From Vibrio sp. Isolate32 (lineage in GTDB: Bacteria; Pseudomonadota; Gammaproteobacteria; Enterobacterales; Vibrionaceae), in assembly GCF_022397955.1 (NCBI RefSeq), contig NZ_JAKEUQ010000021.1:29491-90889 (forward strand): a DNA stretch of 61,399 bases, read 5' to 3'. Positions 54,338 through 61,399 of the stretch are shown in pieces. The notes beneath the pieces are model-generated. The model had not been told where the DNA came from. It did not search any database and worked only from the letters and a program-made list of their open reading frames with translations. Within the stretch, counting starts at the first letter, position 1. Every line of letters starts with the position of its first letter. Position numbers and translations under genes: made by a program.

Positions 54338-55828
54338 ATGGAAACTATTCTTTTAGGCCTTAATGAAATATTAAGCATCGAGGTGATGTTAGCCATTTTT
54401 TTTGGCGCTATCCTTGGTGTTTCTATCGGTGCTATTCCTGGTTTAGAGCCAGCAGGTGTTATGGCTATCTTATTGCCAATGACATTTAGTTTAGATCCCT
54501 TACCAGCCGTAACCCTGTTACTTGGAGTATATGGTGGTGCATGGTATGGCGGTGCAATCCCCGCAATTTTAATGAATACCCCCGGCACACCAGTTGCCGT
54601 TCTCACCACGTACGATGGTTACCCAATGACCCAAAAAGGGGAAGGGAAACGGGCACTATCCATTGCTTATTCATCATCATTTGTTGGCGGTATGATCAGC
54701 GTACTTTCTCTGGTATTGCTTGCTCCGTTGCTATCACAAGTGGCAATGCATTTTGGTTCTGCAGAATTTGCAATGTTGGCTGCACTTGGCATGATCTTCG
54801 TGGTTATGGCGCATTACAAGCAGGCGTTTTCAGCGGCGATGATGCTAGGTTTGGGCATTTTTTTAGGCACTATAGGCATTGATCGTTCATACAGCACCAT
54901 GACTTACACCTTTGAACAAGAATGGTTATACGGAGGAATCCCACTGGTGCCAACCGTGATTGGTTTATTTGCCATGTCTCAAGCTTTTATTTTACTTTCA
55001 CAAAAAGGCAACGATGCGCAGGTTACTACCTATGAAGGGAAAGGACGTTTTGCTGGCATGCTGGTAGTTATTAGGCATAAATGGACAGTATTGCGTTCAG
55101 CTACATTGGGTGTTCTGATGGGGCTACTCCCGGGTGTGGGTGAGTTTGGGTCGCAATTTTTCTCTTATACCTTGGCACAAAAGCTTTCCGATAATCCCGA
55201 AAAGTTCGGCCAAGGCGCCGAGGAGGGACTCATCGCGTCTGAAACTTCCAATAACGCGGTAACTTCGTCAGTTATGGTTCCTCTATTGGCATTTGGTATT
55301 CCGGCAGATGCATTGATGGCGATGTTGTTGTCGGTGTTCATGGTCCACAACTATATTCCTGGCCCAACGTTATTTGCTGAAAAGCCAGAATTCATATCGG
55401 GCTTATATATATCACTATTTCTAATCAATATTGTGGCGTTCATATACTTAACGTTTAGTAGTAAATGGATTGCGAACTTAACTCGAATTCGTGGCCGATT
55501 TATTGGTGCTGTTATTTTGGTGCTAAGCTTTATCGGCAGTTATAGCCAAAATTACCAATTTTCAGATGCACTCATAGCACTTGGTTTTGCGGTATTCGGT
55601 TACATCCTCAAACGAGAGCAAATCCCCGCAGTACCAATCATCTTGGGTTTGGTACTCGGTCCGGTATTTATCGCAAGAACAAAGCAGGCATTGGGCGTAT
55701 CCAATGGTGACTTTTCAGTCTTTTGGGACCGCCCGATCAGCCTTGCACTACTCATTATAATTCTAGTGTCGGTAAGCATCTTTATTTTTACTATGCTTAA
55801 AGACAGTAAACGCGCAGTAACTACATAA
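54338..55828 (+). CDS. tctA: Tripartite tricarboxylate transporter large subunit TctA
   Basis: 496 residues, 11-12 membrane helices, the permease subunit of the TTT system. Conserved: GAILGVSIGAIPGLEPAGVM, LLGVYGGAWYGGAIPAILMN-type TPGTP motif, GLLPGVGEFGSQFFSY and the EGLIASETSNNAVTSS stretch. It forms the sodium- or proton-driven channel with TctB. The TctA family is firm; the solute is unknown but should be a carboxylate linked to this pathway. Confidence 0.94.
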   Translation: METILLGLNEILSIEVMLAIFFGAILGVSIGAIPGLEPAGVMAILLPMTFSLDPLPAVTLLLGVYGGAWYGGAIPAILMNTPGTPVAVLTTYDGYPMTQKGEGKRALSIAYSSSFVGGMISVLSLVLLAPLLSQVAMHFGSAEFAMLAALGMIFVVMAHYKQAFSAAMMLGLGIFLGTIGIDRSYSTMTYTFEQEWLYGGIPLVPTVIGLFAMSQAFILLSQKGNDAQVTTYEGKGRFAGMLVVIRHKWTVLRSATLGVLMGLLPGVGEFGSQFFSYTLAQKLSDNPEKFGQGAEEGLIASETSNNAVTSSVMVPLLAFGIPADALMAMLLSVFMVHNYIPGPTLFAEKPEFISGLYISLFLINIVAFIYLTFSSKWIANLTRIRGRFIGAVILVLSFIGSYSQNYQFSDALIALGFAVFGYILKREQIPAVPIILGLVLGPVFIARTKQALGVSNGDFSVFWDRPISLALLIIILVSVSIFIFTMLKDSKRAVTT

Positions 55829-55861
55829 TAAATAGAAATACTGAAACGAAAGGAACTCAAC

Positions 55862-57268
55862 ATGAATCAAATTAGTATGACGATTAACGGTCAATCGGTG
55901 CAAGGTGAAATGCTTTCAAGTGAGGTTGTTAACCCAGCGACAGAGTTGACAGTATTCACCGCTCCGACAGCATCAATGGCACAACTTGATGAAGCCATAG
56001 ACAGTGCACAAACCGCCTTTAAAACATGGAGTCTTTTGGCTCAAGAAGTACGTGATGTTTATATCAATAAAATTGCCGATGTAATTGAAAACAATACTGA
56101 AGAGCTCGCCAATATTATTGTTAAAGAGCAGGGCAAACCATTACAAGTCGCACAGATGGAGGTTGGCGGCGCGATAGCTTGGACTCGACATACTGCAAGT
56201 ATTGATATTCCTGTTACCGTTTATGAAGACTCACCCAATAAGCGTATTGAAGGTCACAGGCGAGCGATTGGTGTCGTCGGCTCGATTACCCCTTGGAACT
56301 GGCCATTAATGATCGCCATTTGGCATATTATTCCAGCATTGCGTATGGGGAATACTGTAGTCATCAAACCATCGGGTATGACGCCCATTAACACGCTTAA
56401 ATTGGGTGAATTATTGCAAGATGTTCTTCCTGCTGGTGTATTAAATGTAGTTTCTGGTCGTGGCGACATTGGTAAAGCTATGAGTGAGCATGACGGTATT
56501 GACAAGTTGGTTTTCACTGGTTCAACGCCAACGGGTCAGCGCATTATGCAAGCGGCAACTAGCAATCTTAAGCGTCTTACGTTGGAGCTTGGAGGTAATG
56601 ATGCCGCGATTGTGCTGCCAGACTCAGACCTTGACGCCTTAGCACAAGGGATTTACGGCACCTCATTTATCAACATGGGGCAAACATGTGCAGCCTTAAA
56701 ACGTTTGTATGTTCATGAATCTCAGCATGATGCGCTTTGCCAAAAACTGGCTGATATTGCAAAGCAGCAAGTTGTTGGAGATGGCTTAGTTGAGGGCACC
56801 ACTTTTGGCCCGGTACAAAATAGTGGTCAACTTGAAACAGTGGTGACTTTTACTCAAGACGCTAAAGAAAAGGGAGCAACGGTATATTCGGGTGGGGAGC
56901 GCCTTGATATGGCCGGATACTTTTTCCCTCCAACTATTGTGGGCAATGCCCAAAAAGGTATGCGCTTAGTAGATGAAGAGCAATTTGGACCAGCGTTACC
57001 CGTGATTAAGTATAACACTATTGATGAAGCGATTGAACTTGCCAATGATGCAGAGTTTGGTCTTGGTGGGTCAATCTGGGGAGATACAGAACAAGCGAAA
57101 CGACTGGCCGGTAGTCTCGAATGTGGAACGGTATGGATTAATGGACACGCAGAAGTTCTGCCACATGTTCCATTTGGTGGCTGCAAAATGTCGGGTTTTG
57201 GTGTTCAGTTTGGATTGGAAGGATTATTAGAAAACAGCTTATTAAAAGTCATTAATATCAACTTGTAA
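55862..57268 (+). CDS. Aldehyde dehydrogenase, likely arylacetaldehyde-specific
   Basis: 468 residues of the NAD(P)-dependent aldehyde dehydrogenase superfamily. Motifs: ITPWNWPLMIAIWHI, the general base Glu in LELGGNDAAIV, and Cys in NMGQTCAALKRLYV; the last block is HVPFGGCKMSGFGVQFG. It is distinct from the GabD-like and HpaE-like enzymes of the other operon. Placed after the amine oxidase and transporter genes, it most likely oxidises 4-hydroxyphenylacetaldehyde (or the aldehyde of another amine) to the arylacetate. AAAGGAAC precedes ATG. Confidence 0.85.
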   Translation: MNQISMTINGQSVQGEMLSSEVVNPATELTVFTAPTASMAQLDEAIDSAQTAFKTWSLLAQEVRDVYINKIADVIENNTEELANIIVKEQGKPLQVAQMEVGGAIAWTRHTASIDIPVTVYEDSPNKRIEGHRRAIGVVGSITPWNWPLMIAIWHIIPALRMGNTVVIKPSGMTPINTLKLGELLQDVLPAGVLNVVSGRGDIGKAMSEHDGIDKLVFTGSTPTGQRIMQAATSNLKRLTLELGGNDAAIVLPDSDLDALAQGIYGTSFINMGQTCAALKRLYVHESQHDALCQKLADIAKQQVVGDGLVEGTTFGPVQNSGQLETVVTFTQDAKEKGATVYSGGERLDMAGYFFPPTIVGNAQKGMRLVDEEQFGPALPVIKYNTIDEAIELANDAEFGLGGSIWGDTEQAKRLAGSLECGTVWINGHAEVLPHVPFGGCKMSGFGVQFGLEGLLENSLLKVININL

Positions 57269-57438
57269 ATGTGTGTAAATTAAAGGATGGAAATTCTTTA
57301 GATACAGTGTCTTACTTAAATTAAATATGTCAGAGGCTATCGTCAGACGTCAATTTTATTAGTTAAGAATATTAACAAAGTTAACCAATAATTTTGGCAC
57401 TTCGCTCTATTTAATAGAAACTTATTTGAGGTGTTAAC

Positions 57439-59082
57439 GTGAAAGAAAAACTGATCCCATTAATTGCCGCTATCAGCAGCTTTAATGTTTGTGCAAATAA
57501 TGTAGAACGACCTAATATTCTTTTTGTTGTTGCAGATGATATGGGGTATGCCGACCTCAGTAAATTTGGCAGTGAAGTACAAACCAGCAATCTAGATGAA
57601 TTAGCAAATCAAAGTGTGATTATGTCTAATATGCAAGCAGCACCAGCCTGTTCGCCTACTCGTTCCATGTTATGGACTGGGGTCGATAGCCACAAAGCGG
57701 GCTTAGGTAATATGCTTGAAGAAATGGCCCCCAACCAACAAGGTCAGCCTGGATATGAAGGGATGATTAACGATAAAGTGGTTCTGATATCTGAAACATT
57801 GCAGCAGCATGGCTATAGTACATTCTACACGGGTAAATGGCACTTAAGTAAAGGCGATCAAAACCGTCCATTCGACCGAGGTTTTTCTCAAACCTTTGCT
57901 CTGAATAGTGGTGGTGCGAGCCATTATAATGATATGAAGCCAGCGTATTCACCGACTCCCGATGCCAAAGCGCCGTATTCCGTCAACGGACAGTTGATTG
58001 ATAAATTGCCAGATGATTTTGATTACTCGACGCAGTTCTATGCAGACAAAGCAATAGAGTTTATCGAGCAAGCGAAAGACAGACCTTTCTTTGGTGTAAT
58101 AAGTTATACGGCTCCACACTGGCCTTTGCAGGCTCCGGACAAGGTGGTGGCTAAATACAAAGGCAATTATGACCAAGGCTATGAAGCACTATATAAAGCT
58201 AGGTTTGACAAACAGAAAGAGCTGGGGTTGATTCCGAGTGAATCTAATTACACAGACCGATACCCCGAAGGGCAAGCGTGGAGTGAGTTATCGGCTGAAC
58301 AAAAGAAAGCTGAGATCAGATCAATGGAAATCTATGCCGCAATGATAGATCAAATTGATCACTACACTGGCAAGGTTATAGACAAGCTAAAACAGCTCGG
58401 CAAGTACGATAACACGATGATTGTATTTTTATCTGATAACGGAACTGAAGGGCATACGCTTGATGAGATCTGGCCGATGGACCAATTTCCAAAGATCCGA
58501 ACTACCATTAATAATACGCATGACTTCTCATACGCAAATATGGGCAAGGTCAACTCATATACACTGCTCGGTCCTAATTGGGGCAGGGTGACATCCCCTG
58601 GCTTTGACATGTTTAAAGGCTATCCACAGTTAGGCGGTACACAAGTTATCTCATTTATTAAGTACCCTAATCAAGATAACAAAGGAAGGATGGTGAACGC
58701 ACTAACCACTGTTAAAGACTTTGTGCCAACAGTTCTCGAATTAACAAACCTCACTGCAGCACATGAGAATAATATTGGCTCAGATAAGCATCAATACACA
58801 GGTCGTTCTTTGGTTGAATCTGATAACTTAGGTGTAAATAATGAATTGGTTATTACCGAGCTTTTTGGAAAAGTATCGGTGAATGATGGTCAATGGATAG
58901 CGGTTAGTAATTTAGTTGATGATACGTCAAATTGGGCATTGTTTAACATCGAAAATGATGTTTCAATGACAGTTGACCTTAGTAAGCAACGACCTGAAGT
59001 TCTTAAAAAACTAAAGCTGGCGTGGGAAGGTTATCAAAAAGCAAATAATGTTATTATTCCTAACTGGGTAAGTGGTTATTGA
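57439..59082 (+). CDS. Periplasmic arylsulfatase (formylglycine type)
   Basis: 547 residues. A signal peptide (MKEKLIPLIAAISSFNVCA) precedes the sulfatase core. The metal ligands DD are in LFVVADDMGYAD, and Cys71 lies in APACSPTRSMLWTG, the CxPxR motif that is turned into formylglycine. Further family blocks: YTGKWHLSKG, SYTAPHWPLQAP, FLSDNGTEG and VKDFVPTVLEL. It would cleave aromatic sulfate esters outside the cytoplasm. The start is GTG at 57439 with GAGGTG upstream. It is 170 bases after the aldehyde dehydrogenase, so co-transcription is possible. No maturase gene is nearby. The substrate is unknown; an O-sulfated phenolic amine or acid would fit the operon. Confidence 0.9.
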   Translation: MKEKLIPLIAAISSFNVCANNVERPNILFVVADDMGYADLSKFGSEVQTSNLDELANQSVIMSNMQAAPACSPTRSMLWTGVDSHKAGLGNMLEEMAPNQQGQPGYEGMINDKVVLISETLQQHGYSTFYTGKWHLSKGDQNRPFDRGFSQTFALNSGGASHYNDMKPAYSPTPDAKAPYSVNGQLIDKLPDDFDYSTQFYADKAIEFIEQAKDRPFFGVISYTAPHWPLQAPDKVVAKYKGNYDQGYEALYKARFDKQKELGLIPSESNYTDRYPEGQAWSELSAEQKKAEIRSMEIYAAMIDQIDHYTGKVIDKLKQLGKYDNTMIVFLSDNGTEGHTLDEIWPMDQFPKIRTTINNTHDFSYANMGKVNSYTLLGPNWGRVTSPGFDMFKGYPQLGGTQVISFIKYPNQDNKGRMVNALTTVKDFVPTVLELTNLTAAHENNIGSDKHQYTGRSLVESDNLGVNNELVITELFGKVSVNDGQWIAVSNLVDDTSNWALFNIENDVSMTVDLSKQRPEVLKKLKLAWEGYQKANNVIIPNWVSGY

Positions 59083-59154
59083 TATTATTTAACACGGTAT
59101 GTTTGTTGACAGCTTACTAAGTATGTCTTTGTTCCGAAATTCAATTGCCCCGTT

Positions 59155-59400
59155 CAAATTGAAGTTGCAGGTTTAAGTCTTTGAAAATTAAACTTAATTC
59201 TGGATGCAAGTGAGCCGGCAACTTCTAGTAACGTCACATCAAAAAACTTTGGTTCGCAGAGGTGAATGTTGCTTTAGAGGTGAAATTAATATTGTTCCTT
59301 ATACGTTCATTCATGACTTTCCAAAGTCGCTCGATTGGATTTAAGTTTGGGCTGTATGGGGGGAGCAATGAAGCTCTGTCTAGATCACTTTTATCGCATT
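59155..59400 (-). pseudogene. IS630-family transposase C-terminal fragment
   Basis: Read on the minus strand: LLPPYSPNLNPIERLWKVMN and ERIRNNINF, the hallmark end of IS630 transposases, then a frameshift, then LLEVAGSLASRIKFNFQRL ending at 59155. The rest of the element is absent. Confidence 0.8.
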
Positions 59401-59429
59401 TTCACGATTTCTCATCGATGATAGGCATC

Positions 59430-59707
59430 ACCATCAAGCACAGTATTAATGGTTTTCTTAAGTGGATAATATCCTTTCTTGAGTTTCCAAAAGAAGCAAA
59501 GAAGCAGCGATCAGCAGTGCGCGTTCAAGATTATGTCCGATCTTGATGAAGTCATTGAAGATGATCTTCGGTTCATTGCCGTGGGCATTAGCGGGTGGAT
59601 CCGTTTCATTAGGTGGAATCAATATTGGTTTGGTGTTAATCGGAGGTGTGACAGCCGGATCCTTCTTCTCATTGTTCTTAGCAACAACTGCTTACGTTGG
59701 TATGTAA
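59430..59707 (+). pseudogene. RND efflux pump C-terminal fragment
   Basis: From 59501 the plus strand reads EAAISSARSRLCPILMKS, then LKMIFGSLPWALAGGS and a long hydrophobic end GLVLIGGVTAGSFFSLFL, closing TTAYVGM. This is the pattern of the last helices of RND (HAE1-type) pumps (RLRPILMTS, then VPLA, then the GGM..FFVP end). Just upstream, in a neighbouring frame, INGFLKWIISFLEFPKEA resembles the preceding KNGIL..EFAKEA segment, so a frameshift lies near 59500. It is a relic of a lost gene. Confidence 0.55.
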
Positions 59708-59758
59708 AATCTAAAACAGGTGGGCATACTGACTCGGTTGAGAACGAAACTCACATAA

Positions 59759-59931
59759 CTAGGGCGTGTTGATCTTTCGAGCTGGGCGCCCTCGCAAAAA
59801 GCGTTTTACTCTTTGTTGAGGGAGATTTGCTTAGAGTGCTAGGCTACTTCCCCCTCGCCGCGATTAAAACGCCTTTGACTAGGCGTCCCCATCCAAACAA
59901 AATTTAACCACGAAAGGTCAACACGCCCTAG
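59759..59931. mobile_element. MITE-like inverted-repeat element
   Basis: The ends CTAGGGCGTGTTGATCTTTCG (21 bases, 59759-59779) and CGAAAGGTCAACACGCCCTAG (59911-59931) are inverted repeats with one mismatch. The outermost CTAG on each side may be the target duplication, as for IS5-group elements (YTAR). The 131-base core codes for nothing. Probably moved by a transposase elsewhere in the genome. Confidence 0.7.
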
Positions 59932-59961
59932 CTATATAGATTGACGATTCAATTGAAGTGA

Positions 59962-60011
59962 AAACTAAAACGCGCCTACCATGAACAATGGTGGACGCGC
60001 TTTGTATTTTA
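59962..60011 (-). terminator. Terminator of the 2OG-oxygenase gene
   Basis: Minus strand: GCGCGTCCACCAT and ATGGTAGGCGCG form an imperfect stem with a five-base loop, followed by TTTTAGTTTT, about 70 bases after the stop. Confidence 0.65.
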
Positions 60012-60072
60012 TTCTCTCAATTGTCGTAAAAGGCTAAAAGAGTTTGTATCATTTAACATCGTGCGAAGCTGT

Positions 60073-60984
60073 CTAGAATGGTGCAAAATTGTCATATACA
60101 ACGGTTGGTACCGTCCAACGTTGATGCGCATCTATCGGTTCTAATACCGAACTGTGGTGTGGTATTTGTCCACGATCGCCATACAACCACAATACCAAGT
60201 TTGAACGTTCACCACTTGTTATCGGCAGTGCCGCATGTGCAACGTTTCCTCGATGAATCATAGCGACACCAGGCGTGAATGTTGTTTCGTTCATTTTACC
60301 TGTAGATGGATCATAAAAGTTAAGCTCTGAACCTGAAAATTCTTCATCTGGCATATTTACATTAATGTTGAGCGTGACAGAAGACGCGTCAGTATGAAGG
60401 CGCAAAGACGTGTCTTTGTTCGCTTGATATTGAATCGAAAATCCAAAAGTTTGCGTATCGTAGCCCATGATTTCTGGGAACAGCAATCGAGCGATAGGGC
60501 GCATGTAACTGTCGAGTAAATCACGGTAAAACGCTTGGAAACTTGGCGCAGCTAAATAACCTTCAGATCGACTATCTAACATTGCTCCACCTCGGTTGAG
60601 CACTATGCCATATGGAGGGCGCAGCGGGATTTGAGCATTTGAGACCGCTTCCAAGTAATCACGTAATTCAGTGAGACGTTCAGCATCAAAGAATTGGAAC
60701 TTAAATACCCCAGGAGAGATCTCTTCGAGTAAGTCTTTTACCGCTACTTCTTTCGTTGGGTCTTGCCAAGCTTCTCTGACAGCCTCACTTAGGCGGGCAT
60801 CTAACATCGAATCGTCGAAATCCAATTGGCTGCCTTCCACGCTTGTTTCCCATTCTTTCCAAGCCTCGCTGAACAAGCCCTTATTGTTGTCCCAAAACTG
60901 CTGTACAGAAGGAGCTCGTTGAAGCATCGCTTCTCGTGTTGGTAAGTCGATGGCGCGTGCGCGCTCTAATTGGTTAGATAACAT
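60073..60984 (-). CDS. 2OG-Fe(II) dioxygenase-like protein
   Basis: 303 residues. The double-stranded beta-helix signature is visible: the facial-triad HxD in SLRLHTDASSVTLNINVN and the distal His in MIHRGNVAHAALP, then the Arg in GERSNLVLW that would bind 2-oxoglutarate. The first 130 residues are helical (WKEWETSVEGSQ, LSEAVREAWQDPTKE). Such enzymes hydroxylate amino acids, proteins or small molecules; the target is not evident. ATG at 60984 has AAAAGGAG upstream, whereas the frame extends to 61032 without a site. It sits outside the catabolic island, between mobile-element scars. Confidence 0.78.
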   Translation of the reverse strand: MLSNQLERARAIDLPTREAMLQRAPSVQQFWDNNKGLFSEAWKEWETSVEGSQLDFDDSMLDARLSEAVREAWQDPTKEVAVKDLLEEISPGVFKFQFFDAERLTELRDYLEAVSNAQIPLRPPYGIVLNRGGAMLDSRSEGYLAAPSFQAFYRDLLDSYMRPIARLLFPEIMGYDTQTFGFSIQYQANKDTSLRLHTDASSVTLNINVNMPDEEFSGSELNFYDPSTGKMNETTFTPGVAMIHRGNVAHAALPITSGERSNLVLWLYGDRGQIPHHSSVLEPIDAHQRWTVPTVVYDNFAPF

Positions 60985-61162
60985 AGTGTGTTCGCTCCTT
61001 TTGTTTGCTTGCGACCACTCTATTACAACCAAGGTTGGCAGATAAACGAGGCGCTTGGCAAAACAGAATTAACGTTTTCTATATAATCGAACAGCGGCTT
61101 AGCAGTTCTGCATGAGTAAATGAGTGGCAGGAATATAGAGTGATGACCAAATTAAAAAAGGT

Positions 61163-61399
61163 TCATCGCGGCTTTCCGGGGAAAGCCGCTTTTATCTTCA
61201 AGAAGAAGTAGTCTGTATCTCGATACCCATATCCCATTCGCTTGATTAGTTTTATCTTGTTGTTTATCCCTTCCAATGTGCAGGTGTTAAGCGGATAACT
61301 TGCCGATGCGATAATGCCGTGAAGATAAGGACTCAGTTTTCGTGCGAACTCTTGCAATGGCTTAATTCCACTCTCCTGTACTTGTGCCCACCACACCTC
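61163..61399 (-). pseudogene. ISL3-type transposase, C-terminal end (runs off window)
   Basis: The minus strand reads the end of an ISL3/IS204-type transposase: LQEFARKLSPYLHGIIASA, then NTCTLEGINNKIKLIKRMGY and DYFFLKIKAAF. The rest lies beyond the window, so whether it is intact is unknown. A GC-rich hairpin (61168-61192) covers its last codons. Confidence 0.75.

Larger units (their letters stand above)
59083..60072. other. Gene-free scar region of mobile debris
   Basis: Almost 1 kb with no intact gene. It holds in order the remains of an IS630-type transposase, a fragment of an RND-type efflux pump, a MITE-like inverted repeat element and a terminator. This marks the right border of the island. 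Confidence 0.7.

Noticed and set aside
1..61399. CRISPR arrays, tRNA or rRNA genes, prophage, toxin-antitoxin pairs
   Set aside because: Looked for by eye; no regularly spaced repeats, no tRNA-like cloverleaf and no phage or toxin genes were seen.

Overview
The window looks like a stretch of a Vibrio chromosome, probably the smaller replicon of a marine species in the Splendidus/Harveyi range. That is a judgement from gene content and protein style; no database search was run. Supporting signs are the divergent norR-hmp pair, a phaB-phaA-phasin-phaC block, a napFDABC operon next to narQP, an RhlE-type helicase, dcuC, and small proteins of a Vibrionaceae type.

Left and middle part (1-32.5 kb) is resident, housekeeping-like sequence. 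It starts with an envelope lipoprotein pair and a glutaredoxin. The NO-detoxification unit norR/hmp follows, with clear NorR sites, a sigma-54 promoter and an FNR box between the two genes. Next come a TDT-family carrier, the chloride channel ClcA, a COG0523 metal GTPase (YeiR type), the RhlE-type helicase, a LysE exporter, a Tat-exported PhoX-like phosphatase, YggL, an EamA exporter divergent from an Lrp regulator, and several small envelope or unknown proteins. The polyhydroxyalkanoate block (19.3-23.6 kb) is followed by the nitrate-respiration block (23.8-31 kb). There the sensor pair NarQ-NarP is divergent from napF, and a near-perfect NarP 7-2-7 site lies between them. dcuC closes this part.

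From 32.9 to about 59.9 kb the window is an accessory island bordered by insertion-sequence debris. On the left are a decayed IS5/IS903-like element, a chemoreceptor gene and a 5'-truncated IS66 transposase carrying a nonsense codon. On the right are an IS630 fragment, an RND-pump fragment and a MITE-like inverted-repeat element. After a 2OG-Fe(II) oxygenase gene, an ISL3-type transposase fragment runs off the end.

The island's core (37.2-59.1 kb) reads as a nearly complete route from an aromatic amine to the TCA cycle. A periplasmic arylsulfatase and a tripartite tricarboxylate transporter (TctCBA) with a UspA partner would serve desulfation and uptake. An ornithine-cyclodeaminase-like protein, a RidA-like protein and a DadA-like flavoprotein, plus an aldehyde dehydrogenase, would convert tyramine-like amines to 4-hydroxyphenylacetate. 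An acyl-CoA-dehydrogenase-fold oxygenase would hydroxylate this to homoprotocatechuate. HpaD, HpaE, HpaF, HpaG1/G2, HpaH and HpaI, then a succinate-semialdehyde dehydrogenase, would carry it to succinate and pyruvate. HpaA and a second AraC protein are the local regulators. The flavin reductase needed by the oxygenase, the MFS permease HpaX and the regulator HpaR are not in the window. The desulfation step and the exact amine are inferences.
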